In this document: one piece after another, positions 1 through 7,729 of the stretch | Layout of the letters: each line of letters opens with the position of its first letter | Position numbering within the stretch: position 1 is the stretch's first letter | Assembly (NCBI GenBank): GCA_012798435.1 | Contig: JAAZNF010000109.1 | Coordinates: 1-64,000 of the forward strand | DNA: 64,000 nt | Reading direction: 5' to 3' | Origin: Myxococcales bacterium | GTDB taxonomy: Bacteria; Myxococcota; B64-G9 | Program-made: the position numbers and the translations under genes | Notes under the pieces: model-generated | Seen by the model: the letters and a program-made list of their open reading frames with translations, nothing else | What the model was told of the DNA's origin: nothing | Database searches by the model: none

Positions 1-42
1 CTCATAACCCGAAGGTCGCTGGTTCAAATCCAGCCCCCGCTA
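1..42 (+). tRNA. tRNA-fMet (CAT), 3' part only
   Basis: The window opens inside the anticodon loop CTCATAA, which gives anticodon CAT. It continues with the 3' anticodon-stem strand CCCGA, variable loop AGGTC, T arm GCTGG-TTCAAAT-CCAGC, acceptor strand CCCCGCT and discriminator A at 42. The run of three C in the anticodon stem (pairing with GGG just outside the window) and the close match to the E. coli initiator tRNA in this half point to the initiator rather than the elongator. CCA is not encoded. Confidence 0.9.
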
Positions 43-46
43 TAGG

Positions 47-77
47 AACCCTCCCGGGTCTCGGGAGGGTTTTTTTT
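47..77 (+). terminator. Rho-independent terminator after tRNA-fMet
   Basis: AACCCTCCCG (47-56) pairs perfectly with CGGGAGGGTT (62-71) around a 5-nt loop. An uninterrupted run of T from 70 to 77 follows. It lies 5 nt after the tRNA and fits termination of that transcript. Confidence 0.92.
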
Positions 78-241
78 GGGCACATCGAGATCGAACCGAG
101 GGGTGAAACGGGGCGGGTGGCACCGAATGCGAGTCGAGAAATCCGATGCTCGATGGTCGCCCGGCCGTCTTCGGACACCTGGACGCGGGTGTTCCCAACG
201 GGTCTCCCCAACATTGATCTTGTTTTTTCAATGAGCTCTGG

Positions 242-634
242 TTGGGTGGCACCTGGGTATGGCACTCGACAACCGAAAAATTCCTCCCGATCTTGACTCT
301 GTTCTTGATCGGTGGCTCTCTCGCTCGCTATGAGGTGCGCCGGATGGAATCCCGCCGCGAGATCAACCTTCCCCCGCCCACCGGCGTCGAGATCGCCACG
401 GCGGTGAAGCTGGTGCGAGTGCTGCTGAAGACCGTACTCTCCCTGCTGGGGGTGGCGACCTTCCTGGTGCTGGAGTTCGGCACCCGCGTGGCGGACTCCT
501 TCGGCGGAACCCCCCAGCAGGTCGCCTTCGCGCTCGTCATGCTGTGCTTCATCCCCTTGCTGGTGATCTACTTTCCGCTCTCATTATGGGCAACGGCCTG
601 GGTCAAGCGGCGGCTCCAGCGCCGCGGCCGCTGA
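242..634 (+). CDS. Small hypothetical membrane protein
   Basis: I do not recognise a family. The 130-residue product has three hydrophobic stretches: residues about 14-28, 57-77 and 90-115. It ends in a basic tail (KRRLQRRGR), as expected for a small inner-membrane protein. The start is uncertain. The frame opens after a stop at 215-217 and the first usable codon is TTG at 242, without a clear ribosome site. An ATG at 344 would remove the first membrane segment. The frame shows the high-GC third-position bias of its neighbours, which argues for a real gene. A REP-like repeat follows its stop. Confidence 0.45.
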   Translation: MGGTWVWHSTTEKFLPILTLFLIGGSLARYEVRRMESRREINLPPPTGVEIATAVKLVRVLLKTVLSLLGVATFLVLEFGTRVADSFGGTPQQVAFALVMLCFIPLLVIYFPLSLWATAWVKRRLQRRGR

Positions 635-663
635 GACTCTTCTGCCAAACCCCGGGAACCCCC

Positions 664-676
664 GGGGCCTGTCCCC
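664..676 (+). repeat. REP-like palindrome, copy 1
   Basis: Core GGGGCCTGTCCCC, preceded by GGGAACCCCC and followed by AAGAAAAAA. It lies in the gap between the membrane protein and the next gene. Five further copies occur in the window. Confidence 0.7.
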
Positions 677-760
677 AAGAAAAAACCTTCATTATCAACA
701 GGGTTGTGGCAGATGAGGCTCGATCGTGTCCGAGCGCCAGGCCGGTCGTGGGTGCCGCTC

Positions 761-790
761 TTGTACCAACCGCCCGCGGGGATTTACTAT
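761..790 (+). promoter_or_regulatory. Sigma70-like promoter for the 824 gene
   Basis: TTGTAC (761-766), an 18-nt spacer and TACTAT (785-790) lie just upstream of the GTG start at 824. The predicted transcript start near 797 leaves a leader that carries a GGAGG ribosome site at 814-818. Confidence 0.5.
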
Positions 791-823
791 ACAGGCATCT
801 CGCGACCGACCCGGGAGGAAGAC

Positions 824-1531
824 GTGAAAGAAGGGAAGAAGTCAAAGCCGAGAGCCATAGGATCTGCGCGTCTCTGGCTCATCGGGACACCATTTTTCTT
901 CGCTATCCTCTTTTCCCTCCCGCCGCGAACGGCGAAGGCCGGTTGCGAGGATCTCCATTGCTGCTGGGACGTGAGGCCGCTCTCGCCCAAGATGAACCTC
1001 GCCGTGGCCCTGGTGGAGGTCAAAGAGCGCCAGCTGAACGGGGTCACCCTGGCGCTGCTGGACTCTTCGATATACTGCGAGGAAGATCTCGATTGTTCGG
1101 GAGTGACTTTCCCGCTGGAGGTGACGTTCTACAAGTCTGACTATCCCTGGGCGTGCGCCCGTTGTGAAGACCTCGACCCGGGCGACCGCATCATGGCCAT
1201 GGTGGATGTCGTCGCGGCGGTCATCCTCCAGTACGCGCACTTGGATGGGGATGCGGGAGTGCAATGCTTCTGGAACACGGACGAAACAGTGGACGTGAAT
1301 TTCGCGCTCCAACACGCCTTGCACCCGGCCTGTGTCTCGGCCTACGGCATCAATTACGGCCCTGTGTACGATTGCCACGGCGAGGCTACAGAAGGGTGCG
1401 CCACCGCCGGAACGGGGGAAGCGCTGTGGCCAATCCTCTTGTCGCCTTTCATAGTGGGCTTGAACCGCTGGCGCCGCGTCGCTCGCCGGGAGGCGGCGAA
1501 CGGCTCGGGAAGATATCCGTTGCCTGGCTAG
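824..1531 (+). CDS. Secreted Cys-containing protein with C-terminal anchor tail
   Basis: A 235-residue exported protein of unknown function. The GTG at 824 is chosen because GGAGG sits 5 nt upstream and because the product then begins with a basic stretch followed by a hydrophobic segment (WLIGTPFFFAILFSLPP) and an AKA-like cleavage site before GCEDLHCC. The mature part has about a dozen Cys, including CC and CxxC pairs, so disulphides in the periplasm or outside are likely. Near the end, LWPILLSPFIVGLNRW followed by RRVARR resembles a MYXO-CTERM-type hydrophobic-plus-Arg anchor, though it continues about 15 residues further. A longer frame open from 704 lacks a ribosome site. Confidence 0.65.
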   Translation: MKEGKKSKPRAIGSARLWLIGTPFFFAILFSLPPRTAKAGCEDLHCCWDVRPLSPKMNLAVALVEVKERQLNGVTLALLDSSIYCEEDLDCSGVTFPLEVTFYKSDYPWACARCEDLDPGDRIMAMVDVVAAVILQYAHLDGDAGVQCFWNTDETVDVNFALQHALHPACVSAYGINYGPVYDCHGEATEGCATAGTGEALWPILLSPFIVGLNRWRRVARREAANGSGRYPLPG

Positions 1532-1821
1532 TGCTTGCGAGCATCGCTGCCCCTCGATACCATACCGGCTGAATCCTCCGGGAGGTCGGGCATGCAGAGC
1601 GAGGCGGAGCCGAAGGCGCGAGGTGTCTTTGCGAGGTTCGCTGTGCGTGCGCTGCCATTCTGTATGACTCCCGGGGGAACTCCAGGGGCCTGTCCCCATT
1701 ATTTCCTCCATGGTTTCAGTTGGTTAATAACGTCTGCGGTTCGAGGCGCTCGTGGCCGTTGACATTCGTGCGGGCCGTTGGCAGCGTACCAGCCGGCCAT
1801 CCCAGGAAACCAGGAGGATCC
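1532..1821. other. Intergenic gap with one REP-like copy
   Basis: No convincing gene is seen in these 290 bases. The gap holds REP-like copy 2 and, at 1759-1764, a perfect TTGACA hexamer without a good -10 at normal spacing. The ribosome site AGGAGG for the next gene is at 1811-1816. Confidence 0.5.
1685..1697 (+). repeat. REP-like palindrome, copy 2
   Basis: Core GGGGCCTGTCCCC, preceded by GGGGGAACTCCA and followed by ATTATTT. The flank matches copy 1 in its GGAAC-C pattern. Confidence 0.7.
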
Positions 1822-2556
1822 ATGAAGCATGTTGAGCTTTCGGTGCAGGCCCAGGAACACGTCGGTGTGCTTTACTTCACCTGTCCTCCGGAGAACCGGC
1901 TGCACCCGGACCTGGTCCGGGAGGTCATGCAGGTCCTGGACGAGGTCGAGACCCGGGACGAGGTGGGCGCCCTGGTGTTCACCAGCCAGGACGCCAAGTT
2001 CTTCTCGACCGGCCTGGACCTGGTCTGGCTGATGGAGCACCAGGGCGATGCCGGCAAGGTCCGCGAGTACCTGCTCGCGGTCAACCACCTGTACCAGCGT
2101 TGCACCCTGTACCCCAAACCCACCGTGGCGGCGCTGAACGGGCACACCTTCGCCGCGGGTTTGTTCTGGGCCGCCCACCTGGACTTCCGTTTCATGCGTC
2201 AGGACCGGGGCTGGATCTGCCTGCCGGAGGTGGACATCAACATCCCGCTCCTGCCGGGGATGATCGCCATCTGCCAGGCCACCATGACACCCCAGGGCTT
2301 CCGCAGGCTCTACTACACCGGCGAGCGGCTGACCGGCCCGCAGGCCATGGAAATCGGGTTCGTGGAAGGGGTGTGCTCCGTGGACCAGCTGGTGCCGCAC
2401 TGCGTTCAGTTTGCGGCCTCCCTCGCCAAGAAGCGGCCCCGCACCTACGCCGAGATGAAGCGACGCATCCGTGAGCCCATCGCCCGGCTCCTGGAGCACG
2501 AGGATCCCAAGCTGTTCGAGAGCACCCTGGCCATCGCCTCGGAGGGCGCAAAGTAA
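1822..2556 (+). CDS. Enoyl-CoA hydratase/isomerase (crotonase) family protein
   Basis: A 244-residue crotonase-fold enzyme acting on an acyl-CoA. The two stretches that form the family's oxyanion hole are visible: KFFSTGLDL near residue 60 and NGHTFAAGLFWA near 105. The stretch RGWICLPEVDINIP resembles the delta-isomerase branch (compare KGWLCLPEVD in plant and peroxisomal enoyl-CoA isomerases), where the Glu of LPEVD can act as the base. An isomerase role is therefore favoured, but substrate specificity cannot be read from sequence. The start is ATG 1822 with AGGAGG 5 nt upstream. It has no obvious operon partner; REP-like repeats lie on both sides. Confidence 0.85.
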   Translation: MKHVELSVQAQEHVGVLYFTCPPENRLHPDLVREVMQVLDEVETRDEVGALVFTSQDAKFFSTGLDLVWLMEHQGDAGKVREYLLAVNHLYQRCTLYPKPTVAALNGHTFAAGLFWAAHLDFRFMRQDRGWICLPEVDINIPLLPGMIAICQATMTPQGFRRLYYTGERLTGPQAMEIGFVEGVCSVDQLVPHCVQFAASLAKKRPRTYAEMKRRIREPIARLLEHEDPKLFESTLAIASEGAK

Positions 2557-2608
2557 CCCCCGGGGCAAAAGAGCCGGTCGATTTTCGTAGACGACCCCTG
2601 CCCCCCTC

Positions 2609-2641
2609 GGGGCCTGTCCCCATTGATTACCCATTGATTAC
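2609..2641 (+). repeat. REP-like palindrome, copy 3, plus 11-bp tandem duplication
   Basis: Core GGGGCCTGTCCCC at 2609-2621. The last two core bases begin an exact tandem duplication of CCATTGATTAC (2620-2630 and 2631-2641). The flank upstream is C-rich and matches the other copies less well. Confidence 0.65.
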
Positions 2642-2781
2642 GGCTGGTTATATCGGCCTGGCTGCCCAATGCCCAGGCTCGACATCTGACCGGGTGAATC
2701 ATCCCTTGCGCGGCCCGCGGGCCGGTGGTATCCGTGTGCAATCCCGGGCATCCCGGACGCGAATTCGATCGGAGGTGGCGC

Positions 2782-3303
2782 ATGTCTGAACAGAAGCGGG
2801 TGTACGAACGCATCCCGGTGGAGATCCCCTGCCGGCTGTTCATCCCCGAGGAGGGCAAGAAGCAGGGGCTGCGCTTCGAGGCCTTCTGCCACACCCAGAA
2901 CCTGGGCCTGGGCGGGGTGTTTCTGGTCAGCACCTTCTTGCTGAAGCCGCGCGTGGAGCTGCGGATCGAGCTCAGCCTGCCTTCCGGGCCGCTCGAGATC
3001 CAGGCGCGCATCGCCCACGTCATCGGCCTCGAGAACTCCGAGTACCCCTCCGGCATGGGTGTCGAGTTCTTGAGCGTAGACAGCCGTGCCCGCGAAGTGC
3101 TGCTGCGGTACTTCACCCCGGAGCGGTACCAGAGCTTCTACGTCTCCATGACCAAGGAGTTTCCTCACCTCAGAAACGAGCTCGAGCAGACCGACGTGTC
3201 GCTTTTACTGAACCTGTGGGAAGAGTGGAAGATCCGCCAGGCCGGCGGGCCCTCCTCGCTCGAGGACGGCGCCCCCGGCCCCCTGACGCGCCGCCGGCGC
3301 TGA
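2782..3303 (+). CDS. PilZ domain protein (c-di-GMP binding)
   Basis: A 173-residue protein that is mostly one PilZ domain. The RxxxR motif is at the N terminus (RVYER, residues 6-10). The second motif, usually D/NxSxxG, reads NLGLGG, with Gly where Ser is usual. The spacing and following beta-strands (GVFL, VELRIELSLPSG) fit PilZ. Such proteins bind cyclic di-GMP and pass the signal to motility, exopolysaccharide or secretion partners; the partner is unknown here. A helical tail of about 50 residues follows the barrel. The start is ATG 2782 with GGAGGT at 2771-2776. Confidence 0.85.
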   Translation: MSEQKRVYERIPVEIPCRLFIPEEGKKQGLRFEAFCHTQNLGLGGVFLVSTFLLKPRVELRIELSLPSGPLEIQARIAHVIGLENSEYPSGMGVEFLSVDSRAREVLLRYFTPERYQSFYVSMTKEFPHLRNELEQTDVSLLLNLWEEWKIRQAGGPSSLEDGAPGPLTRRRR

Positions 3304-3351
3304 GCGGAAACCGCCCGGCGCTTCCGTCTATCGCCTCCGCCCCCGCTCGAC

Positions 3352-3379
3352 TTGAAACCGGCGCCCGCGGGGGTATTCT
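3352..3379 (+). promoter_or_regulatory. Sigma70-like promoter of the CSTSSDC gene
   Basis: TTGAAA (3352-3357), a 16-nt spacer and TATTCT (3374-3379). The predicted start near 3386 leaves a 30-nt leader with a strong AGGAGGAG ribosome site at 3403-3410. Confidence 0.6.
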
Positions 3380-3416
3380 GTGGGCGTCCCACAACCCTTT
3401 TCAGGAGGAGAAGACG

Positions 3417-3815
3417 ATGAACCGCTTCGTCACCATGGCCGTTGTCGCGTGCGCCCTGCTCGGCGGGCTGCTCTGGGCCAGCCAGTCCACGGCACAGCTG
3501 CCCAGGGAAAACCCGACCCGGCTCGAAGCCCAGGACACGGATGAGGGAATCCTGGTGGCCAACAAGAAGTGCTCGACCAGCTCGGACTGCACCGGCAGCA
3601 AGTGCAGCAACGGCGAGTGCGGCCACTGCTCGACCAGCTCGGATTGCGCCTACGGCAATTGCAGCGGCGGCGACTGCGGCGCCTGCTCGACCAGCTCGGA
3701 CTGCAAGGGCTGGGGAAAGTGCAGCAACGGCAAGTGCGGCTCCTGCTCGACCAGCTCCGACTGCGGCTCCTTCGGCTCCTGCTCCAGCGGCCGCTGCGAG
3801 AAGTCGCCGTACTGA
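3417..3815 (+). CDS. Small secreted protein with four CSTSSDC repeats
   Basis: A 132-residue protein. The start ATG 3417 has AGGAGGAG at good spacing. Residues 1-27 form a Sec signal peptide (hydrophobic VVACALLGGLLWA, then cleavage near STAQ). About 25 residues of spacer follow, then four tandem Cys repeats from about residue 48 to the end. Each begins CSTSSDC and carries four Cys in the pattern C-x5-C-x4/5-C-x4-C, for instance CSTSSDCTGSKCSNGEC. The even Cys count suggests two disulphides per repeat. The repeats are highly similar at DNA level too, which suggests recent internal duplication. The function is not recognised. Strong promoter and ribosome site hint at abundant expression. Confidence 0.85.
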   Translation: MNRFVTMAVVACALLGGLLWASQSTAQLPRENPTRLEAQDTDEGILVANKKCSTSSDCTGSKCSNGECGHCSTSSDCAYGNCSGGDCGACSTSSDCKGWGKCSNGKCGSCSTSSDCGSFGSCSSGRCEKSPY

Positions 3816-4106
3816 GCGCCACTCATCCGTTCGTCGCACAGACCACGCTGAGTGCCGATCCATTTCGCTTCGCGATTCTCCTCACCCCTGACACCGAATC
3901 CCGAACCAACGGAACCAGCGGAACCAGCGGGGCCTGTCCCCAAGATATGCCGTTATAAAATAGGCTATTACAGCCTCCAGCCGGGTGCGCCCCTGCGTCA
4001 CCCGTTCGCTATGCATATCGCTCGAGGAATCAGGAGGAGCGAATCTTGTCCGAGGATTTGAGCGCAAGAGAACGTAGAGGCAAAGGCGGGGAGGTTTCAG
4101 CGGAAG
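3816..4106. other. Intergenic gap between convergent genes
   Basis: These 291 bases separate the CSTSSDC gene from the minus-strand lysozyme gene. They contain REP-like copy 4 and a short direct repeat GGAACCAGC at 3911-3919 and 3920-3928. No T-tailed terminator or credible gene is seen. Confidence 0.5.
3929..3941 (+). repeat. REP-like palindrome, copy 4
   Basis: Core GGGGCCTGTCCCC, preceded by GGAACCAGC and followed by AAGATATG. Confidence 0.7.
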
Positions 4107-5729
4107 TTACGACCGGCGCCGGCGGATGGCGAGAAGCAGCAGGCCGAGGAGCGACAGCCCGGCCGGCGTCCCACCCGCGGTGGCGCAGCCGACGGGCTCG
4201 GGCTCCGGCTCTCCCCCGCCATCGTTGACGCCGCCCGTCCCATCCGGGAACAGCGGCACGTAGCACTCGGTCTCGCCACCCAGCACCACCTCGCACACCG
4301 AGGAGCCCTGGAGATAGCCCTGCTTGGTGGCGACCACCACGCGCTGGCCGGGTTTCACCCACAGCTCGTAGTTGCCGTCGGCGTCGGTGATGGTGTCGAT
4401 CTCGTTGTCATCGGTGTACACGCGGGCGCCCGGGATGCCGGTGCCCGTCTTGTAGTTCAGCGGATCCGGGCTGCGAGTGAGATCCACGACCTTGCCGAAG
4501 AGCTTGCCCTGGGTCGAGGGATCGCCCGTGTCGCCACCACCCGTGTCGCCGCCACCGCCGGTGTCCCCACCGCCGGTGTCCCCACCGCCGTCGTCCCCGC
4601 CGCCGTCGTCCCCACCGCCGTCGTCCCCACCGCCATCGTCCCCGCCGCCGCCATCACCCGAGGCCACCAGGCCGATCGAGCACCACACCGAACCGCCCGC
4701 GGTGACGCTGCAGGTGCGAGAGGCGGTCTGGTAACCGGCGAGCGAGGCGGTCACGGTGTAGCTCCCGGCCCCGACCGAGAACGACCAGTAGGCGTCGCCC
4801 GCGCCGGCGGTGGCCGAGCCGCCGCCCGAGATGCTCACGGTGGCGCCGGGGAGCCGGCGGCTCATGTCCGCCGTGCCCACGCCCACGTCCTGGAACACCA
4901 CGCCCTGGATGGTGGCGTCTCCGCCGCCGCCGCCGCCATCGTCACCACCACCACCGCCACCGCCGTCACCGCCGGCGAAATTCGCCAGGGCATCGGCGTT
5001 GCCGTTGAAGAGGTCGAGGTCCACGTTGCCGGAGATACCGGGCACGGTGCCCTTGTCGCTAGTCTGGAAGAACGTCCAGCGGGTCCAGGTATCCGGGATG
5101 TTCGGGCAGGTGGGGCCCCACTGGGCGATCCACAGCGCGTTGTCTCCGAAGCTGCGATCGTTGACGATGTCCACCCAGAAGTAATACCCGACGTAGATCA
5201 TGGGCTTCTTGCCCGTGCCCGCCTCCACCCGGTCCACGAAGGTTCGGATCTTGCTCGCCACGGTGGCCTTGGAGTACCCCGAATACAGGCTCTCGTCCTC
5301 GATGTCGATGGTCACCGGGAGATCCCCGGCGCCGAGCCGGCCCACCATCTCGACGACCTGGTCGGCCTGCGCCGCCGCGTCCTTGTTGGGCCGGAAGAAG
5401 TGATACGACCCGCGGACCAACCCGACCCGCCGCGCCTCGGACCAGTTGCGCGCGAACTGGGGATCGCGGAAGAAGCCGTCGCTGGTGCGGATGATGGCGA
5501 ACTTGATCCCGGAGGAGGCGACGCGGTCCCAGTTGATGGTGCCCTGCCAGTAGGAGACGTCGATGCCGTTTACCGTGGCGCCGTCGGCGCACACGCGCAC
5601 CTCCTGGAGGATTTCGGCGAAATCCCGCCCCGAACCCTCCGTCATGTCGCGCTGATTCATGCAGCCGGCGAGTGCCATGACCGCCAAAGCCAGGGTCAGA
5701 AGCTTCCAGGTCGTCCGGGAGTTGGTCAT
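4107..5729 (-). CDS. GH25 lysozyme-like lipoprotein with two carboxypeptidase-regulatory-like modules and MYXO-CTERM-like tail
   Basis: A 540-residue exported muramidase candidate. LAGC at 20-23 is a lipobox. Residues about 52-250 are a GH25 domain: GIDVSYWQG with Asp57, the DxE pair Asp142/Glu144 in TIDIEDES, WIAQWGP and DLDLFNG. These are the residues this family uses to cleave the MurNAc-GlcNAc bond of peptidoglycan. After a Gly/Asp linker, two beta-sandwich modules (near 275-350 and 405-480) resemble carboxypeptidase regulatory domains, separated by a GGGDD-type linker of about 45 residues. The C terminus has a Cys-containing spacer, LSLLGLLLLAI and RRRRS, a MYXO-CTERM-like sorting tail. 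The start has GGAGG upstream. Carrying both a lipobox and a C-terminal anchor is odd. Confidence 0.88.
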   Translation of the reverse strand: MTNSRTTWKLLTLALAVMALAGCMNQRDMTEGSGRDFAEILQEVRVCADGATVNGIDVSYWQGTINWDRVASSGIKFAIIRTSDGFFRDPQFARNWSEARRVGLVRGSYHFFRPNKDAAAQADQVVEMVGRLGAGDLPVTIDIEDESLYSGYSKATVASKIRTFVDRVEAGTGKKPMIYVGYYFWVDIVNDRSFGDNALWIAQWGPTCPNIPDTWTRWTFFQTSDKGTVPGISGNVDLDLFNGNADALANFAGGDGGGGGGGDDGGGGGGDATIQGVVFQDVGVGTADMSRRLPGATVSISGGGSATAGAGDAYWSFSVGAGSYTVTASLAGYQTASRTCSVTAGGSVWCSIGLVASGDGGGGDDGGGDDGGGDDGGGDDGGGDTGGGDTGGGGDTGGGDTGDPSTQGKLFGKVVDLTRSPDPLNYKTGTGIPGARVYTDDNEIDTITDADGNYELWVKPGQRVVVATKQGYLQGSSVCEVVLGGETECYVPLFPDGTGGVNDGGGEPEPEPVGCATAGGTPAGLSLLGLLLLAIRRRRS

Positions 5730-6059
5730 TTGAGACCTCCGGGTTCAGTTCCGCTGAACAAATAAAGCAACGACTGTGCCAGCCCGCCGCGAGGGATGAC
5801 ATGTTTATAATATTGATATTGTTGTATTATTTTAATCTGAAAATCCCGCCAGCAGAGTCGCAAACGGCAAATTGCGACTAATTGTCTCAGTTGATTTTCG
5901 CCAATGCCGGGCTCACAATTCGTGAATTTTTCATTTTTTTCAATTCGTTATCCTTTTGTTTCCGTTTTGCATGGGTATGGTATCCAGAGTTTCCACTTGC
6001 CACGAGAGCTTATCGCGGTTACCCTGTTTCCTGGGGGCGGACAGAAAGCGAGGAACCAG
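5730..6059. other. AT-rich intergenic region
   Basis: This 330-base gap between divergent genes is far more AT-rich than the rest of the window, especially 5800-5970, with long T and TATTAT runs. It must hold the promoters of the lysozyme gene (minus) and the selenoprotein gene (plus). TATAAT occurs at 5806-5811, and a plausible plus-strand pair is TTGCCA (5997-6002) with TACCCT (6020-6025). No gene is seen. Confidence 0.55.
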
Positions 6060-6383
6060 ATGCTCGAAGTAAAGGACACCGCCCGGAAAAGGCTCTCCCA
6101 ATATCTCAAGGACGAGAAGGCGGATTCCGCCTTTCGGGTCTATCTCGCCTTTGGTTGAGGAGGGCCCTCACTGGGCCTGGCTCTGGATGAGCCAAAAGAC
6201 GACGACGAGAGCTTCGAGTTCGACGGGCTGCGTTTCGTGGTGGAGAAGAGCCTGATGGAGAAGGCTGGCGACATCACCATCGACTACGCGGAGTCCGGCT
6301 GGCAGGCCGGCCTGTCCATCACGTCCAGGAACTCCCTGAAATCCTCGGGAGGTTCCTCCGACTGCGGGAGCTGCTGCTCCTGA
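6060..6383 (+). CDS. HesB/IscA-like selenoprotein (in-frame TGA = Sec at 6156-6158)
   Basis: ATG 6060 (AGGA at 6051-6054) opens a frame that reads MLEVKDTARKRLSQYL and so on to YLAFG at residue 32. It then meets TGA at 6156-6158 and continues without a break as GGPSLGLALDEP for 74 more residues to a TGA at 6381. The total is 107 residues with Sec33. The part after the TGA is family-typical: FVVEKSLMEKAGDITIDYAE and a Cys-rich end, DCGSCCS. In HesB/IscA proteins a conserved Cys occupies the position of the TGA, and a HesB-like selenoprotein family (TIGR01911, as I recall it) has Sec there. IscA-type proteins bind or deliver iron-sulphur clusters. A SECIS-like hairpin follows. A nonsense mutation is the alternative, but the intact downstream frame argues against it. 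The final TGA could also be read through. Confidence 0.85.
6178..6194 (+). promoter_or_regulatory. Putative bacterial SECIS hairpin
   Basis: TGGCTC (6178-6183) pairs perfectly with GAGCCA (6189-6194), leaving the 5-nt apical loop TGGAT. The loop starts 25 nt after the UGA and has G at its second position. Bacterial SECIS elements are described as a stem with a small loop bearing an early G at roughly this distance from UGA. A second possible hairpin (GGCCC/GGGCC, 6163-6177) would compete with it. Confidence 0.6.
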
Positions 6384-6433
6384 AGTAGCAGGGGTCTTCT
6401 CTCCAAATACCGACAAGAAAGTCGCCTCCTGTG

Positions 6434-6439
6434 GTAGAA
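6434..6439 (+). promoter_or_regulatory. -10-like element before the MopE-like lipoprotein
   Basis: TAGAAT lies 30 nt before the start codon. No good -35 hexamer is visible. The ribosome site GGGAGGT follows at 6460-6466. Confidence 0.3.
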
Positions 6440-6469
6440 TCGGGTCGATTCGAACCACGGGAGGTATCC

Positions 6470-7729
6470 ATGTCCATTCGCTGGGCACCCCTGATCCTTG
6501 CCTGTTCTTGCCTTCCGCTCTTCTTCTTCGCCACGCTCGAAGGCTGTAGCTCGAGCAAGACCACCCCAGGCGTGGAAAACTGCGCAAACCGCATCGACGA
6601 CGACGGGGACGGCGTGGTGGACTGCATCGACTCCGACTGCCGCGCAAATGCCCTGTGCCAGGGCAACACCGAGATCTGCGGCGACGGGCTCGACAACGAC
6701 CTGGACTCCAAGGTGGACTGCCTGGACACCGACTGCCAGTCCCAACCCGCCTGCTCCGAGGTCTGCGGGAACGGCGTCGATGACAACGGCGACACGCTGA
6801 AGGACTGCGACGATCCCTTGTGCCGCGGCAAGGACCCTGCCTGCGGCGAGGTGTGCGGCGACGGCACGGACAACGATGGCGACGACCTGATCGACTGCAA
6901 GGATCCCGACTGCGCGGACGTGATCCCGCCCTGCGGCGCCGGGCCCGGCCCGGACGGAACCATGTGCGCCTACGGCGGCGTCGAGCCCCACGTATGCGCC
7001 TGCGCCGACGGCAAGGACAACGACGGCGACGACACCGTGGACGGCGCCGACCTCCACTGCTTCGGGCCGTTCGACGACGACGAGGGGAGCTACGCCACCG
7101 GCATCCCCGGCGACAACAAGGGCTCGCATGGCGACGTGGAGTGCCCTTTCGACGGCAACAGCGGCATCGGCAACGACGATGTGTGCTGCAACCCCTCCGA
7201 CCCCACCCAGAACGTCACCCCCAACGGCTGCGACAACCTCGGCTGCTGCGAGGTGGACATCAACGGGAACACCACCGGCGAGCACGTCTCCGTCCGCGAC
7301 ACCTGCGTCTTCGCGCCCGCCTGCGGCAGCGCGGGGAAACACGGCTGCGCCTGTGCGGCGGACGGCGACTGCGACAACGGCCAGTATTGCCTGAAGGACG
7401 ACGACAGCGGCGCCGGCTTCTGCTCCACCTGCGCGCCCTGCGTCTCCAACCAGGCCTGTGAGAATCCCTGCGACTGCGGCGAGCAGTGTTTCGGCGGTTT
7501 CCGGCAGCCCGACAGTCTGTGTTTGCCGGGTGGCGTCTGCCCAGCCGGCGTGACCCCGTGCCCGAATGGAGACGCGGACTGCGACACGGCGGCCAACGAG
7601 AAATGCCAGAGCGGCTGCTGCCGGCCGGTGTGCGGCGAGGGGGTGGTGCCGTGCCAGACCAGCGCTGATTGCCCCACCGACGTGCCATACTTCTGCATCA
7701 CCGGCTGCTGCATCGAGGTGCCGCTGTAA
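6470..7729 (+). CDS. Cys/Asp-rich lipoprotein with MopE-like repeats
   Basis: A 419-residue secreted lipoprotein. ATG 6470 follows GGGAGGT. The signal sequence ends in a lipobox-like LEGC at about 22-25. Residues about 35-170 carry four to five repeats of the type C-N/G-x-DNDxDGxxDCxDxDC. These resemble the acidic metal-binding motif of the MopE family and Ca-binding thrombospondin-3-like loops. A longer Cys-rich region follows (CACAADGDCDNGQYC, CCEVD, CENPCDCGEQC), ending in CITGCCIEVPL. The protein probably sits on the outer membrane or outside, stabilised by disulphides and metal ions. No enzyme domain is seen. Similar domains recur in the 26821 and 60021 products. Confidence 0.8.
   Translation: MSIRWAPLILACSCLPLFFFATLEGCSSSKTTPGVENCANRIDDDGDGVVDCIDSDCRANALCQGNTEICGDGLDNDLDSKVDCLDTDCQSQPACSEVCGNGVDDNGDTLKDCDDPLCRGKDPACGEVCGDGTDNDGDDLIDCKDPDCADVIPPCGAGPGPDGTMCAYGGVEPHVCACADGKDNDGDDTVDGADLHCFGPFDDDEGSYATGIPGDNKGSHGDVECPFDGNSGIGNDDVCCNPSDPTQNVTPNGCDNLGCCEVDINGNTTGEHVSVRDTCVFAPACGSAGKHGCACAADGDCDNGQYCLKDDDSGAGFCSTCAPCVSNQACENPCDCGEQCFGGFRQPDSLCLPGGVCPAGVTPCPNGDADCDTAANEKCQSGCCRPVCGEGVVPCQTSADCPTDVPYFCITGCCIEVPL

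Noticed and set aside
2-265. Minus-strand frame of 87 codons ending in AGAGFEPATFGL
   Set aside because: It reads through the tRNA in antisense. The GAGFEPATFGL-type ending is the well-known false protein produced by tRNA T arms, and the start has no ribosome site.
4510-4650. Short tandem repeat in CCACCGCCGTCGTCCC style
   Set aside because: It is the coding sequence of the Gly/Asp linker of the GH25 lipoprotein, not an independent repeat element.
6060-6158. A 32-residue gene ending at the TGA, or a pseudogene
   Set aside because: The frame after the TGA stays open for 74 codons with family-typical sequence and a SECIS-like hairpin, which random decay would not preserve.
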